Part shown: piece by piece, positions 7,324-16,631 of the stretch
Layout: every line of letters starts with the position of its first letter
How positions within the stretch are numbered: the stretch's first letter is position 1
NCBI GenBank assembly: GCA_964431735.1
Contig: CAYSLJ010000065.1
Coordinates: forward strand, 1 to 36,557
DNA: 36,557 nucleotides
Source: CALARM01 sp964431735
Lineage (GTDB): Bacteria > Vulcanimicrobiota > SpSt-956 > JAKJGF01
Direction of reading: 5' to 3'
Translations under genes and position numbers: made by a program
The notes under the pieces: model-generated
What the model was told of the DNA's origin: nothing
What the model saw: only the letters and a program-made list of their open reading frames with translations
Database searches by the model: none

Positions 7324-8598
7324 TTGCTTCATAAACTAAACTGTTACATAACTTTATTGATTTTATCTTCAATTTTATTTATTCTGGCAGGTTGCGGACC
7401 TGAACAAAAGGAAAATAAAATAGTCATATGGACAGGTATGAATACGGAAAAAGAACTTAAAATGATGGCCGGACTGGGACAGGAATTTGAAAAAAATACA
7501 GGAGTAAAAGTAGACATAATTCCCATACCTTTCGGCGATCTTCAAAACAAATTTCAGATTGCGGCACCTGCAAAACAGGGACCTGACCTGATAACAGGCC
7601 CTCAGGACTGGGTAGGTATATTTGCTGCGGCAAATCTCATATCCCCTCTGGAAGACTGTGTAAATAAAGAAGAACAGAAGAAATTTATGCCCATAAGTAT
7701 AGAAGGTGCAACTTATGAAAACAAGCTTTTTGCCATACCTCTTTCCTTCGAATCGGTAGCACTTATATACAATACGGAACTTATGAATAAACCTCCTGCC
7801 ACAATGGAAGAACTGCTTAAAGAAGCAAAAAAACTTACCATAACAGAAGGAGAAGGAGACAGGAAAGTTTATAAACAATACGGAATGCTTGTTACCCCCA
7901 ATGATATGTTTATAGTATTCCCATTCTTTTCCGGATGCGGTGCCTATGTATTTGAAAATATATCGGATCCGACACATCTGGGACTGAACAATGAAGGAGC
8001 AAGAAAAGCTGCAAGAATAATCTATAATATGAGAGACTATACAGAAGAAGGATTTATACCTGAAGGTGTCACAGGAGATAGAGTTCTGGGATCATTTATG
8101 GAAGGTAAAACAGCAATGATTATAAACGGCCCGTGGGCAATAAACGAACTTGATAAAGTGGGAAGAAAATACGAAATATGCCCCCTCCCTCCCTTTGAAG
8201 ACGGACAGATACCAAAGCCTTTTGTAGGTATACTGGGTATAATGCTTAACAGATTTGCAAAAAACCCTGAACCTGCAACAAAGTTTATACTTTTTATGAA
8301 TAATAAAGAAAACCAGGTAAAAATCTATAAGGCCTTAAATAGAATTCCTGCCCGTATTGATGCTCTGGAATCACCTGAAGTTCAGGGAGATAAGAAAATA
8401 ATGGGTTTCTATCTTTCAGCCAAAAACGGCATTCCCTTACCAAGTCTGCCTGTTATGTCCAGTGTGTGGGATCCTATGGTACAGTCACTTACTCTCATAA
8501 CAACAGAAAAAAGGGATAATCCCGATAAATTTATAGAAGACCAGCTTAATACAGCTGTAAAGAGGATTCAGAATAATATTAAGAGATTGTTAAGGTAG
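7324..8598 (+). CDS. malE: Maltose/maltodextrin-type ABC transporter substrate-binding lipoprotein
   Basis: 424 residues from TTG at 7324, which has GGAGG at 7311-7315, eight bases upstream. The longer frame from 7267 only translates repeat DNA. The N-terminus is a lipoprotein signal with lipobox LAGC (C24), so the mature protein is a lipid-anchored extracytoplasmic binding protein. Family 1 features match MalE closely: EFEKNTGVKV, KQGPDLI, FAIPLSFESVALIYNTEL, GKTAMIINGPWA and KPFVGI. It delivers an oligosaccharide, most likely a maltodextrin, to the MalFG permease encoded next. The exact sugar cannot be read from sequence alone. Confidence 0.92.
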   Translation: MLHKLNCYITLLILSSILFILAGCGPEQKENKIVIWTGMNTEKELKMMAGLGQEFEKNTGVKVDIIPIPFGDLQNKFQIAAPAKQGPDLITGPQDWVGIFAAANLISPLEDCVNKEEQKKFMPISIEGATYENKLFAIPLSFESVALIYNTELMNKPPATMEELLKEAKKLTITEGEGDRKVYKQYGMLVTPNDMFIVFPFFSGCGAYVFENISDPTHLGLNNEGARKAARIIYNMRDYTEEGFIPEGVTGDRVLGSFMEGKTAMIINGPWAINELDKVGRKYEICPLPPFEDGQIPKPFVGILGIMLNRFAKNPEPATKFILFMNNKENQVKIYKALNRIPARIDALESPEVQGDKKIMGFYLSAKNGIPLPSLPVMSSVWDPMVQSLTLITTEKRDNPDKFIEDQLNTAVKRIQNNIKRLLR

Positions 8599-8650
8599 TG
8601 AAAAGTAAAGAGTGAAAAGTGAAAAAGTGAAAAAGTGAAAAAGTGAAAAA
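8599..8650. repeat. GTGAAAA repeats between malE and malF
   Basis: Seven 7-8-nt units of the form AGTGAAA(A), with one AGTAAAG, fill the spacer. They create several GTG codons in frame with malF, including one at 8643, but the SD lies after the array. Confidence 0.8.
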
Positions 8651-8663
8651 AGGAGATAAAAAA

Positions 8664-9602
8664 ATGGACAAAGCTAAAAGTTTCCGGGAAAAAATAGACC
8701 CCTATCTTTATATTTTACCTGCTCTGATATTTATGTTAGCCCTTACCATATTTCCAAACTTATATTCCTTCTATATATCCTTTACAAATTACAGTTTTCC
8801 CTATCATTATGAACATTATAAATTCATAGGCCTTGCAAATTACTACGATATCCTTACAGGAAGCGAAATAAAGGTTTTCCTGGGTATATTTGTATGGACA
8901 CTTATATGGTCAATAGTAAGTGTCGTGAGCCAGGCTATACTCGGTCTTATACTTGCTCTCATTCTTAACCAGAAAAAACTCGGAGGGGTAAATATATACA
9001 GGACACTGTTTATTATTCCGTGGGCTATACCGGCCTTTATAAGTGTTCTTATGTGGGGAGGTATATTAAATTCGGAAGGCTCTATAAATACAATGCTTGT
9101 AGCTCTTGGCATAGGTAAAGTAAAATGGCTTATAGATCCTTTCTGGGCAAAATGTTCAGTTCTCCTTGTAAACCTGTGGCTCGGCTTTCCCTTTATGATG
9201 TCAGTAAGTCTGGGCGCTCTTCAGAGTATACCTGCAGATGTTTATGAAGCTGCCTCTGTTGACGGTGCCACTAAAGTACAGCAATTTTATAAAATCACGC
9301 TTCCCCTTCTGAAAACTGCCATGGTTCCGGTACTTCTTACAAGCTTTGCCTTCAGTTTTAACAATTTTACCGGAATATATCTGCTGACCCAGGGAGGACC
9401 GCCTGTTCCCGGAGGTTCCGATGGTGCCACAGCAGCAGGAGCAACTGATATACTGATTTCCTATACATATAAACTTGCCTTCGGTCAGGCAAACACAGCA
9501 TTTTACGGACTTGCATGTGCCTATGCAGTGGTTATTTTCCTTATGATAGGAACTCTCAGTGCAATTAATTTCAAAATGTCCGGAGCCTTTGAAGAACTTT
9601 AA
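8664..9602 (+). CDS. malF: Maltodextrin-type ABC transporter permease, MalF-like
   Basis: 312 residues from ATG at 8664, which has AGGAG at 8651-8655. The GTG at 8643 lies in a repeat tract and lacks a proper SD. The protein has six or so hydrophobic segments and the permease EAA loop, EAASVDGATKVQQFYKITLP (about 195-214), which docks on the ATPase. FIIPWAIPAFISVLMWG and the GGPP(V)PGG segment are typical of MalF. It lacks the large periplasmic P2 loop of the enterobacterial protein, as is usual outside that group. It forms the membrane channel with MalG. Confidence 0.92.
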   Translation: MDKAKSFREKIDPYLYILPALIFMLALTIFPNLYSFYISFTNYSFPYHYEHYKFIGLANYYDILTGSEIKVFLGIFVWTLIWSIVSVVSQAILGLILALILNQKKLGGVNIYRTLFIIPWAIPAFISVLMWGGILNSEGSINTMLVALGIGKVKWLIDPFWAKCSVLLVNLWLGFPFMMSVSLGALQSIPADVYEAASVDGATKVQQFYKITLPLLKTAMVPVLLTSFAFSFNNFTGIYLLTQGGPPVPGGSDGATAAGATDILISYTYKLAFGQANTAFYGLACAYAVVIFLMIGTLSAINFKMSGAFEEL

Positions 9603-9621
9603 AGAATAGGAGAAAAATAAA

Positions 9622-10479
9622 ATGGAAGAAAAAAATAATATTACTCCAACTATGATCATATCTCATATAGTCCTTGTAATCATGTTACTTGTAATACTCT
9701 TTCCGGCGGCATGGGTACTGTCAACATCTTTCAGTGCAGTAAATACTCTTCAGACTTCTTCGCTTTTTCCTACAGCATTTACGATTGATAATTATGTTAA
9801 ATTAATAAAAGAAACTCCTTTTCTTACATGGATGAAAAACAGTCTTATAATATGTGTGTCAAGTACATTAATAGCATTATTTCTAACTACTACTGCAGGT
9901 TACGCTTTCTCAAGATTTAAATTTGCAGGAAGACGTTTCGGTCTTATGTCAATGATAATAGCCCAGATGTTTCCCGGTATGATGGCTATGGTAGCACTGT
10001 TTAAACTTCTTAACTGGCTTGGATTTCTTACATCAGGTGCCATAGGCCTGAACACACTCACAGGACTTATACTCATATATGCAGGAGGAAGTATTCCCTT
10101 CAATACATGGATGCTGAAAGGTTATATAGATAGTATCCCTAAATCAATAGAAGAATCTGCCTATATAGACGGAGCAAGTAAATGGCAGACATTCACGAAG
10201 ATTGTATTACCTTTGCTTGGCCCGATGCTCGTAGTTGTGGCTATTTTCAGTTTTATACAGCCCTATACAGATTTTCTTCTTCCTGTCATCATACTTCAGG
10301 ATCCGCAAAAATATACTCTTGCAGTAGGCCTTCGTTCACTGGTAAGCGGACAGTTTACCAAGAACTGGACCATGTTTACAGCAGCTGCCACACTGGGAGC
10401 CATACCTATTATGGTTATGTTCCTTTCATTACAGCGTTTCCTTGTAGAAGGATTGACCAAAGGTGCAGTAAAAGGATAG
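9622..10479 (+). CDS. malG: Maltodextrin-type ABC transporter permease, MalG-like
   Basis: 285 residues with ATG at 9622 and GGAG at 9609-9612, 19 bases after malF. It has six hydrophobic segments and the EAA-type loop EESAYIDGASKWQTFTKIVL (about 177-196). ILFPAAWVLSTSFS near the N-terminus and MFLSLQRFLVEGLTKGAVKG at the C-terminus are characteristic of MalG. It completes the permease. No ATPase (MalK/MsmX type) is encoded in this operon, so a shared ATPase elsewhere probably energises it. The OppF-like ATPase at 28057 belongs to the peptide family and is not a likely partner. Confidence 0.93.
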   Translation: MEEKNNITPTMIISHIVLVIMLLVILFPAAWVLSTSFSAVNTLQTSSLFPTAFTIDNYVKLIKETPFLTWMKNSLIICVSSTLIALFLTTTAGYAFSRFKFAGRRFGLMSMIIAQMFPGMMAMVALFKLLNWLGFLTSGAIGLNTLTGLILIYAGGSIPFNTWMLKGYIDSIPKSIEESAYIDGASKWQTFTKIVLPLLGPMLVVVAIFSFIQPYTDFLLPVIILQDPQKYTLAVGLRSLVSGQFTKNWTMFTAAATLGAIPIMVMFLSLQRFLVEGLTKGAVKG

Positions 10480-10661
10480 GTTGAGTGTTTAAGGTTTATG
10501 GTTGAGTGTTTAAATTTTAAGGACACATAACTGAACTCTCAACTCTAAACTCTAACTAACAGCCATGACCGAACCGGTCACAACGAAAATGAGAATTTGT
10601 TTCTCCCGTAACGCGTTACGCGTCACGCGTTACGATTCTCATATAAAGAAAGGATTTATTT
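10480..10661. repeat. Heptad inverted repeats after malG
   Basis: GGTTGAGTGTTTAA occurs at 10479-10492 and again at 10500-10513, 21 nt (three heptads) apart. Units AACTCTC/AACTCTA at 10534-10556 form the approximate opposite arm. TGACCG-AAC-CGGTCA (10566-10580) is a perfect 6-bp inverted repeat. A GCGTRAC-type array (10607-10634) is bracketed by the 8-bp inverted pair ATGAGAAT (10589-10596) and ATTCTCAT (10635-10642). The region may end malEFG transcription. An SD (AGAAAGG) precedes the gene at 10662. Confidence 0.7.
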
Positions 10662-12662
10662 ATGGAATGTTCAGATGGAAGTCAGAATAATAAAAAATCT
10701 CCTCTATTCCATGACTTTCAGGAAATGGCTGAAGAAGAGCTTGATATAAAACTCAGGGAAATACTGGGAGAAGATTTTTCAATTAATTATATCAAAAAAG
10801 CTGCCGAATATATTCAAAAAGGAAATATTACGGGAGCTTTTGAAGAATATGAAAAAGCAATTGAAGAATTTCCCGATAATCCCCTCATATATCAATGTAT
10901 CGGTAATTTACATGTTGATACCGGAAATATGGAAGAAGGGCGGATAAACTACGAAAAAGCACTTTCCATAGAAGAAAATCTTCCTTTTACCCATAATAAT
11001 CTTGGCCTCATCTTTGCAAAAACAGGAGAGCCGGAAAAAGCCATCAGGGAATTTAAAACAGCTATAGAACTCTGTCCGAAAGAAGATAAATTCTGGAATA
11101 ATGCAGGTAATGCATGGGCTCAGTCAGGAAATTTTAAAGAAGCAATAGTCTCTATAAAAAAAGCTGTAGAACTTGACCCTTCCAGTATAAACTATAAATT
11201 TAACCTTGCACTGTGTCTTGAAAAAGACAGTCAATTCAATGAAGCTGTCAAAGTTTATGAAGAAATATTATCCCGGGAACCGGGAAATAAAAAATCACAG
11301 GAGAGACTACTTAACCTTTATAAAAAAGATAAAAATTATGAAAAAGCACTGCATTTATTAGAGAAAGGCCTTTCATTAAAGAGAACGGCATGGCTTCTTC
11401 AGGAAAAAGGTTCTATTCTAAAAGATATGAAAAACTTTGAAGCTTCTTACAATACACTGGAAGAAGCACTCTCTCTTGATAGTTCAGCAATATCGAATTT
11501 CGAAATTCTCGGTTATTCATGCCTTAAAGAAGAAATAAATAAACCGGATATTTCAGAGCTTGTATATAAAAAACTTGTAGAACATGAGCCCCGGAGAAAA
11601 GAATTTTATAACAGCCTGGGAATAAGCCTGCGAAAACAGGGAAAACTCGATGAAGCAGCGGAAATATACAATAAAGGAATAGAAATAAACCCTGCCTGGA
11701 GTGAAATAAGACAGAGCCTTGGAAATGTATATGCAGATCAGGAAAAATATGACGATGCATTGAGAGAATTTCAAAAAGCTTCAGAACTTACTCCCAATGA
11801 TCCATGGATCTATGGTAAAACAGGACATATATATCAACTGACAGGGGAATATAAAAAAGCTATTGAATATTTTGAAAAAACTTTAGAGTTAAATCCCACT
11901 CTGGCTGAAGCAGCTATAAGTAAGGGAGTTGCATATTATTATCTTGATAATATGGAAGAAGCAGAAAGTAATTTCTACCATGCCACTCTACTGGACCCTC
12001 TCAATGTAAAAGCACATGGCTGCTGGGTAGAAACATTGATGCAACAAAAGAATCTTAAAAAGGCAATAGAAAGATATGAAAAAGAACTGAAAGATTTTCC
12101 AGATCAATCCATACTCCATTACGGAGCAGGGCTCTGTTCTTTTTATCGCTACCAGCTGGATAATGGATCCAGAGAACTGGATACAGCTATAAGATTAAAT
12201 CCCTGTATTCCTGAAGCCTTTGCATTAAGAGGAGATATAAGTTATGAGTTAAAAAAATTAGATGAAGCTATTTCCTTTTATGAAAAAGCAAAAAGTCTTG
12301 ATCCTTATGAACCTGATTACGATTATACAATAGGATATATTAAAAGGATAAAGAAGGAAGATTCTTCTCCTTATTTTGAAAGAATCTGTACCATGTCACC
12401 AGGAACCTTAACAGGCAAGTGCGCCATGTCTTTTATATTAATAGACAGAGGAGAAACAGACAGGGCAAAAGATATACTTCTGGAAGCTATTAAATTAAAT
12501 AAAAAAGCCAGTGAACCCTGTTTTATTCTTGGTTTAATCCATGAAATATCAGGAGAACATGACCTGGCATTACATTATTACAGAGAAGCTTACAAACTCA
12601 ATCCTATGGAATTTGATGCAAAAAGATCGACCGACCGATTAATAAAAGAAAGGAAGGTGTAA
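10662..12662 (+). CDS. Cytoplasmic TPR-repeat protein
   Basis: A 666-residue protein with ATG at 10662 and an SD of AAAGAAAGG just upstream. There is no signal peptide. After a polar N-terminus of about 40 residues it is almost wholly TPR units, about seventeen, with typical A--AI--Y--A-ELNP spacing. TPR solenoids bind partner proteins, and no catalytic domain is visible. It ends 18 bases before a second TPR gene, and the two probably form an operon. Its repeats are more diverged between residues 190 and 300. The partner is unknown. Confidence 0.85.
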   Translation: MECSDGSQNNKKSPLFHDFQEMAEEELDIKLREILGEDFSINYIKKAAEYIQKGNITGAFEEYEKAIEEFPDNPLIYQCIGNLHVDTGNMEEGRINYEKALSIEENLPFTHNNLGLIFAKTGEPEKAIREFKTAIELCPKEDKFWNNAGNAWAQSGNFKEAIVSIKKAVELDPSSINYKFNLALCLEKDSQFNEAVKVYEEILSREPGNKKSQERLLNLYKKDKNYEKALHLLEKGLSLKRTAWLLQEKGSILKDMKNFEASYNTLEEALSLDSSAISNFEILGYSCLKEEINKPDISELVYKKLVEHEPRRKEFYNSLGISLRKQGKLDEAAEIYNKGIEINPAWSEIRQSLGNVYADQEKYDDALREFQKASELTPNDPWIYGKTGHIYQLTGEYKKAIEYFEKTLELNPTLAEAAISKGVAYYYLDNMEEAESNFYHATLLDPLNVKAHGCWVETLMQQKNLKKAIERYEKELKDFPDQSILHYGAGLCSFYRYQLDNGSRELDTAIRLNPCIPEAFALRGDISYELKKLDEAISFYEKAKSLDPYEPDYDYTIGYIKRIKKEDSSPYFERICTMSPGTLTGKCAMSFILIDRGETDRAKDILLEAIKLNKKASEPCFILGLIHEISGEHDLALHYYREAYKLNPMEFDAKRSTDRLIKERKV

Positions 12663-12680
12663 AAGAATTTATTAACTATT

Positions 12681-14912
12681 ATGAGCACAATAAAAACAGA
12701 TAATCTACAACCGGAAGATATAAATAAACAATATGAAGAACACTATCAAAAAGGACAGTCCTATTTCAGAAAAGATGATATGGAGAAAGCTTTTGAACAT
12801 TTTTCAAAAGCTATAAATATGAAATCTGACTATGCAAATGCCTATACAGGTTTAGGAGTAGTCTACAGGAGACTCGGTGATTTTGAAAAATCCCGGGAAA
12901 ATCTTGAAAAAGCACTGCTTTTAAATATGAAATCCCCTGCAGCACATAATAATCTCGGCAATTTATATTATGAACAGGGTAAACTGGAACTGGCACTGAG
13001 TGAATATCAGAGGGCAGCCAGATTAAACAGCGCTCTTGCTCCTGTATATTATAATATAGGTAAAACCTACAGACGACTGGAAAATTTCGAAAAAGCAGTA
13101 AGGAATTTTCAAAAGGCTATAAAAATAGATCCTATCCTGCCTGATGCCTATTGCAGCCTTGGTTATACATACTACAGGCTCGGAAAGCTCAACAAAGCAG
13201 CAGAAGTATTTAAAAAATCCATAGAAATCGACAGTAAATACGGTAAAGCCCATAATGGTCTCGGAATAATAATGGATGAACTGGGAGATAAAGAAAAAGC
13301 AAAAGAAGAATTTCAGAAAGCTATAGAAATTGAACCTCTTTATCCCTGGCCATATTACAATATTGGCCTCATATTCTTCAATGAAGGAAGCATTGAAAAA
13401 GCAACAAAAAATCTTAAAAAAGCAACAGAACTGGGACCAAAAAAAGCACAGCTTTTTCACGGTCTCGGATATGTATATCAAAAAATCGATGATATTGATA
13501 ATGCCATAGCTCAATATAAAAAAGCTCTGGAACTGGAACCTGATGCTCCAAAATCCCATAATAATATCGGTTATGCCTTTATGGTCAGAGGAAATCTTAA
13601 AGAGGGAGAAAGTTATTTATTAAAAGCACTGGAACTGGATCCGGCTTTTGCCGTAGCACATCATAATCTGGCAAACCTGTATTTACAACAAAATTTAATA
13701 GATAAATCATTCGAACATTTCGGAAAGGCCATAGAAGCAGATCCTTTCAATTCATGGATACACTTTGATCTTGCACTGGCATATGAACATATAGGAGATA
13801 TAGATAAATCTGTTCAACATTTAACAGAAGCAATCAAACATAATCCGCATGAAGGACAGTTCCATTTAAATCTGGCATCTTTATATGAAATTAAAGGAAA
13901 TTTAAAAAATGCTCTGAAAGAGTATAAAAAAAGCCAGGAATTAAATCCTGATAATCCCTGGATTTATGCAAAATCAGCATTTATATATCAATCACAGGGT
14001 AAATATAAAAAGGCAATAAACGATTATGAAAAAATAATAGAACTTGTACCTGATAACGTATGGACTTATAATCATCTTGGAGCCGTTTATCTCCTCCGTG
14101 GAGAAAGGGAAAAAGCAACAGAAGTTTATAAAAAAGCCATGCAAAATGAAGAGCATTTCTGTGAAACCCATCTTGGTCTTGCCATGTGTTTAATATCAGA
14201 AGGTAAACTGTTGCATGCAATAGAAGAACTTGAACATGCCATAGAAGAAGATCCTTCAAATATGGAATCCCATATATTTTATATCAATATTCACCATAAA
14301 TTCGGCTTTCTCCCCAGGGTAATAGAAAAATATAAAGGAATAATAAAAGAAAAACCTGATGAAGATTATCCCTATTTCGGACTCGGTCTCATATATTTCC
14401 TTATGGGAAAAAGTGAAGAAGCTATAAATATGTTTACAGAAGCACTGAAATATTCCATAGATAATCCCATTATATACTATTACAGAGCAAAAGCCTACAT
14501 TTTACATGGGAAAAAAGAATTTGCTCTCTGGGATTTAAGAACTATACTGAATATAGAACAAAAAAATCCGGAATATGTCTATATATTAATTAATTTCTTG
14601 ACTGAAACGAATAATATTGTAGAAGCAAAACATTTACTTGCCACACTGGAGGAAGAAGCACCTTCATCACCTCTGACACTGTGTGCCAGTGCAACTGTAA
14701 ATCTGGCAGAAAATGATATAAAACAGGCAGAAGAAAAACTAAATAAAGCAAGAAAACAGGAAACAAAATACTATATTATTCAATATCTGTCAGGAAAAAT
14801 AGCCGAAAGAAAAGGGAAGCTTTCACAGGCTTTAAAATATTACAAACAAACACTTAAATATAAACCATTCTGGGAAGAAGCTAAGAGAGAGATTGAAAAA
14901 TGTCAGGTTTGA
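12681..14912 (+). CDS. Cytoplasmic TPR-repeat protein
   Basis: 743 residues with ATG at 12681. The closest purine-rich SD lies in the end of the preceding gene, about 20 bases upstream, so translation may depend on coupling. TPR units cover about residues 15-735, roughly twenty copies, including many near-consensus YNIG/HNLG---Y...A...ALELDP repeats. There is no signal peptide and no other domain. It probably arose by duplication with the upstream TPR gene. The last codons and stop lie inside a strong hairpin (14899-14937). Confidence 0.86.
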   Translation: MSTIKTDNLQPEDINKQYEEHYQKGQSYFRKDDMEKAFEHFSKAINMKSDYANAYTGLGVVYRRLGDFEKSRENLEKALLLNMKSPAAHNNLGNLYYEQGKLELALSEYQRAARLNSALAPVYYNIGKTYRRLENFEKAVRNFQKAIKIDPILPDAYCSLGYTYYRLGKLNKAAEVFKKSIEIDSKYGKAHNGLGIIMDELGDKEKAKEEFQKAIEIEPLYPWPYYNIGLIFFNEGSIEKATKNLKKATELGPKKAQLFHGLGYVYQKIDDIDNAIAQYKKALELEPDAPKSHNNIGYAFMVRGNLKEGESYLLKALELDPAFAVAHHNLANLYLQQNLIDKSFEHFGKAIEADPFNSWIHFDLALAYEHIGDIDKSVQHLTEAIKHNPHEGQFHLNLASLYEIKGNLKNALKEYKKSQELNPDNPWIYAKSAFIYQSQGKYKKAINDYEKIIELVPDNVWTYNHLGAVYLLRGEREKATEVYKKAMQNEEHFCETHLGLAMCLISEGKLLHAIEELEHAIEEDPSNMESHIFYINIHHKFGFLPRVIEKYKGIIKEKPDEDYPYFGLGLIYFLMGKSEEAINMFTEALKYSIDNPIIYYYRAKAYILHGKKEFALWDLRTILNIEQKNPEYVYILINFLTETNNIVEAKHLLATLEEEAPSSPLTLCASATVNLAENDIKQAEEKLNKARKQETKYYIIQYLSGKIAERKGKLSQALKYYKQTLKYKPFWEEAKREIEKCQV

Positions 14913-14937
14913 CGTTTATGACGTCAAACCTGACATT
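14899..14937 (-). terminator. 17-bp perfect hairpin at the TPR stop codon, terminator for the opposing gene
   Basis: Arms 14899-14915 and 14921-14937 are perfectly complementary, with a TTATG loop. The TGA stop of the TPR gene (14910-14912) lies in the left arm. Read on the minus strand, the stem is followed by a T-run (TTTTTC), as expected of an intrinsic terminator for the leftward gene at 15168-15731. In the plus direction the T-tract is poor, so there it may mainly protect the mRNA 3' end. Confidence 0.65.
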
Positions 14938-14997
14938 ACATATCTTAGAGACTGTAAGAAAATAACCCTGGCAAATTGTTAGAACGGTTATCATCCT

Positions 14998-15071
14998 CGC
15001 GTGACGCGTTACGCGTCACGCGTCACGATATAGACGTAAATATGATTGGGTTATTTCTTGACAACCCCTTA
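14998..15071. repeat. Heptad palindrome plus 52-bp unit recurring inverted at the window end
   Basis: CGCGTGACGCG-TTA-CGCGTCACGCG forms a near-perfect stem, followed by a further CGTCACG. Bases 15020-15071 are exactly the reverse complement of 36506-36557. That match is cut only by the window edge on one side, so the repeat is at least 52 bp. It contains GGTT...AACC arms and a TTGACA hexamer. The rest of 15072-15167 shows nothing I recognise. Confidence 0.85.
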
Positions 15072-15167
15072 GTACCGCTCCAGATAAGTTCATACCCATT
15101 TCTAAAACCTGTCCCTGACCGGAGCATGTTCCATATTTTTTGGGTACCAATTTACCTGTTGCGGTAA

Positions 15168-15731
15168 TTAGAGCATTTTCTTAATTTCTTTTTCCAGAGC
15201 TTTTATTTCCAGTGGTTTGGATAAAATACAATCCACACCTATTTCTTTAAGAACATTAACTTTGTCAGATTCAGCAAGGACAACTATTCTGCTATCTGCT
15301 GTTACAGGGTTTTTCTTTATCTCCTTACATACTTCCACACCGTCCATTCTGGGAAGCTTTGAATCAATTATTATTAATTCCGGAAGAAATGTTCCGACTT
15401 TTATACATGCTTCAATTCCATTGGAAACTACTTCCAGCTCTAAATCTTCAACCAGTTTTTTCAGACTCTGAGTTATAGATGAAACAGCTTCAGAGGATTC
15501 ATTAACCAGCAGTACTTTAGTTTTAGGTTCTTCCAGAAGAAGTTCGTCTGGAACAGGCATTTCATAATGTTGAAGGAATTTCAAAAGTTCCTTTTTCTCA
15601 ACTCTGTAATGACCTCCCGGTAATTTAAAAGCTTTTAATTTTGCATCCCTTATCCAGTTATGAATCGTATTACGTGACACCTGACAGTATTTAGCCAGTT
15701 CAACTGCTCCAAAAGATTTTGGTATACTCAT
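15168..15731 (-). CDS. Excisionase-type HTH fused to a divergent receiver domain
   Basis: 187 residues with ATG at 15731. Residues 5-55 form a MerR/excisionase-like winged helix (SFGAVELAKYCQVSRNTIHNWI, then LPGGHYRV), a DNA-binding module. Residues 72-187 form a CheY-type receiver with phospho-acceptor D123 (IIIDSKLP) and conserved K172 (SKPL). The usual acidic pair after strand 1 is replaced by N77-E78, and the Ser/Thr of strand 4 by Ala (VVLAES), so phosphorylation chemistry may be altered. The domain order, HTH before receiver, is opposite to that of ordinary response regulators. No cognate kinase is adjacent; the kinases at 29028 and 35325 are far away. Confidence 0.85.
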   Translation of the reverse strand: MSIPKSFGAVELAKYCQVSRNTIHNWIRDAKLKAFKLPGGHYRVEKKELLKFLQHYEMPVPDELLLEEPKTKVLLVNESSEAVSSITQSLKKLVEDLELEVVSNGIEACIKVGTFLPELIIIDSKLPRMDGVEVCKEIKKNPVTADSRIVVLAESDKVNVLKEIGVDCILSKPLEIKALEKEIKKML

Positions 15732-15847
15732 ATATCACTTATCCTTTCGTATAATTCGTATAGTGTTATGTGAAATAACTTATTTTGCATATTAGCAGAA
15801 TTAAAACTATTTTTCAACCCTTTTTTGAAAATTTAAAAAAATAACTA

Positions 15848-16510
15848 TTACAGATTACTCAATTTTTTTATTTTCTCCATAATTTTTTCTGTTACCATAG
15901 AATCACTTGAATCATAAAATTCCGGTGGATCTATATTACAGGTAATATTTACTCTCGGGAAAACCCATTTATAATTAATACCCATTGTAACAACAGGGAA
16001 TGAGCATTTTTTCTTATTTTGAAGTTTCATGATCCATTTTATAAGACCACTTCTGGCCTCACCCATACTATTACGGATCATTCTGCCTTCAGGGAAAAAA
16101 ACGATGATTTCTTTTTCATCCAGAAGTTTTTCCATATATTTAAAAGAAGTAACTGTTTCCTTCGGATTATCCCTGCTCAAAGGAATAGCCCCCATCCAGT
16201 ATAATCCTCTGCAGAAAATTCCCTTCAGGATTTCACCTAGCCTGAAAAGCCACGTTCCGGGAAAATCACCGAATATATTTCCAAAAAGTTCCTGTTTTGC
16301 CACATAATAAAGAGGGATCTTGCTGGCATAACATATAACAAAGAGATCTATCCATTCCCAGTGTTTGGAGAGAATAAAAGCAGGACCTTCTCCGGGGAGA
16401 TTTTCTCTACCTGTGAGTTTTAAATTATATATAAAATAAAGAACAGGGAAACAGACAAAACGCCTGAATGATTTATAAAACAATAAATTGCGATTAAATT
16501 GTATTTTCAT
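15848..16510 (-). CDS. 1-acyl-sn-glycerol-3-phosphate acyltransferase family protein (PlsC-like)
   Basis: A 220-residue lysophospholipid acyltransferase of the PlsC family. The catalytic HX4D motif is H50-D55 (SKHWEWID), and the substrate motif is FPEG (139-142, FFPEGRM). It transfers an acyl chain to a lysophosphatidate-like acceptor at the inner membrane. A short hydrophobic N-terminal segment (about 17-30) fits membrane association. Its length is normal for the family. It lies between two regulators on the same strand with gaps over 100 bases, so it is probably transcribed alone. Confidence 0.88.
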   Translation of the reverse strand: MKIQFNRNLLFYKSFRRFVCFPVLYFIYNLKLTGRENLPGEGPAFILSKHWEWIDLFVICYASKIPLYYVAKQELFGNIFGDFPGTWLFRLGEILKGIFCRGLYWMGAIPLSRDNPKETVTSFKYMEKLLDEKEIIVFFPEGRMIRNSMGEARSGLIKWIMKLQNKKKCSFPVVTMGINYKWVFPRVNITCNIDPPEFYDSSDSMVTEKIMEKIKKLSNL

Positions 16511-16631
16511 AATGAAATATTATCATTGCAGACATTATGCCATAATTATAGTTAATTCATAAATTATTATGCCGTAACATGTGAAGGAAAAATTAATTGC
16601 AGTTTATTATATTATCTGAATAAAAACAAAA

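Noticed and set aside
7375..7977. 200-codon minus-strand frame
   Set aside because: It is the antisense shadow of malE, with Cys/Phe/Tyr-rich composition and no motif.
13023..13559. 178-codon minus-strand frame
   Set aside because: It is the antisense of TPR repeats. TPR codon patterns leave long open frames on the other strand.
14976..15167. 63-codon plus-strand frame from 14976
   Set aside because: It starts in spacer DNA, runs through heptads and the 52-bp repeat, has no SD, and ends at the convergent gene.
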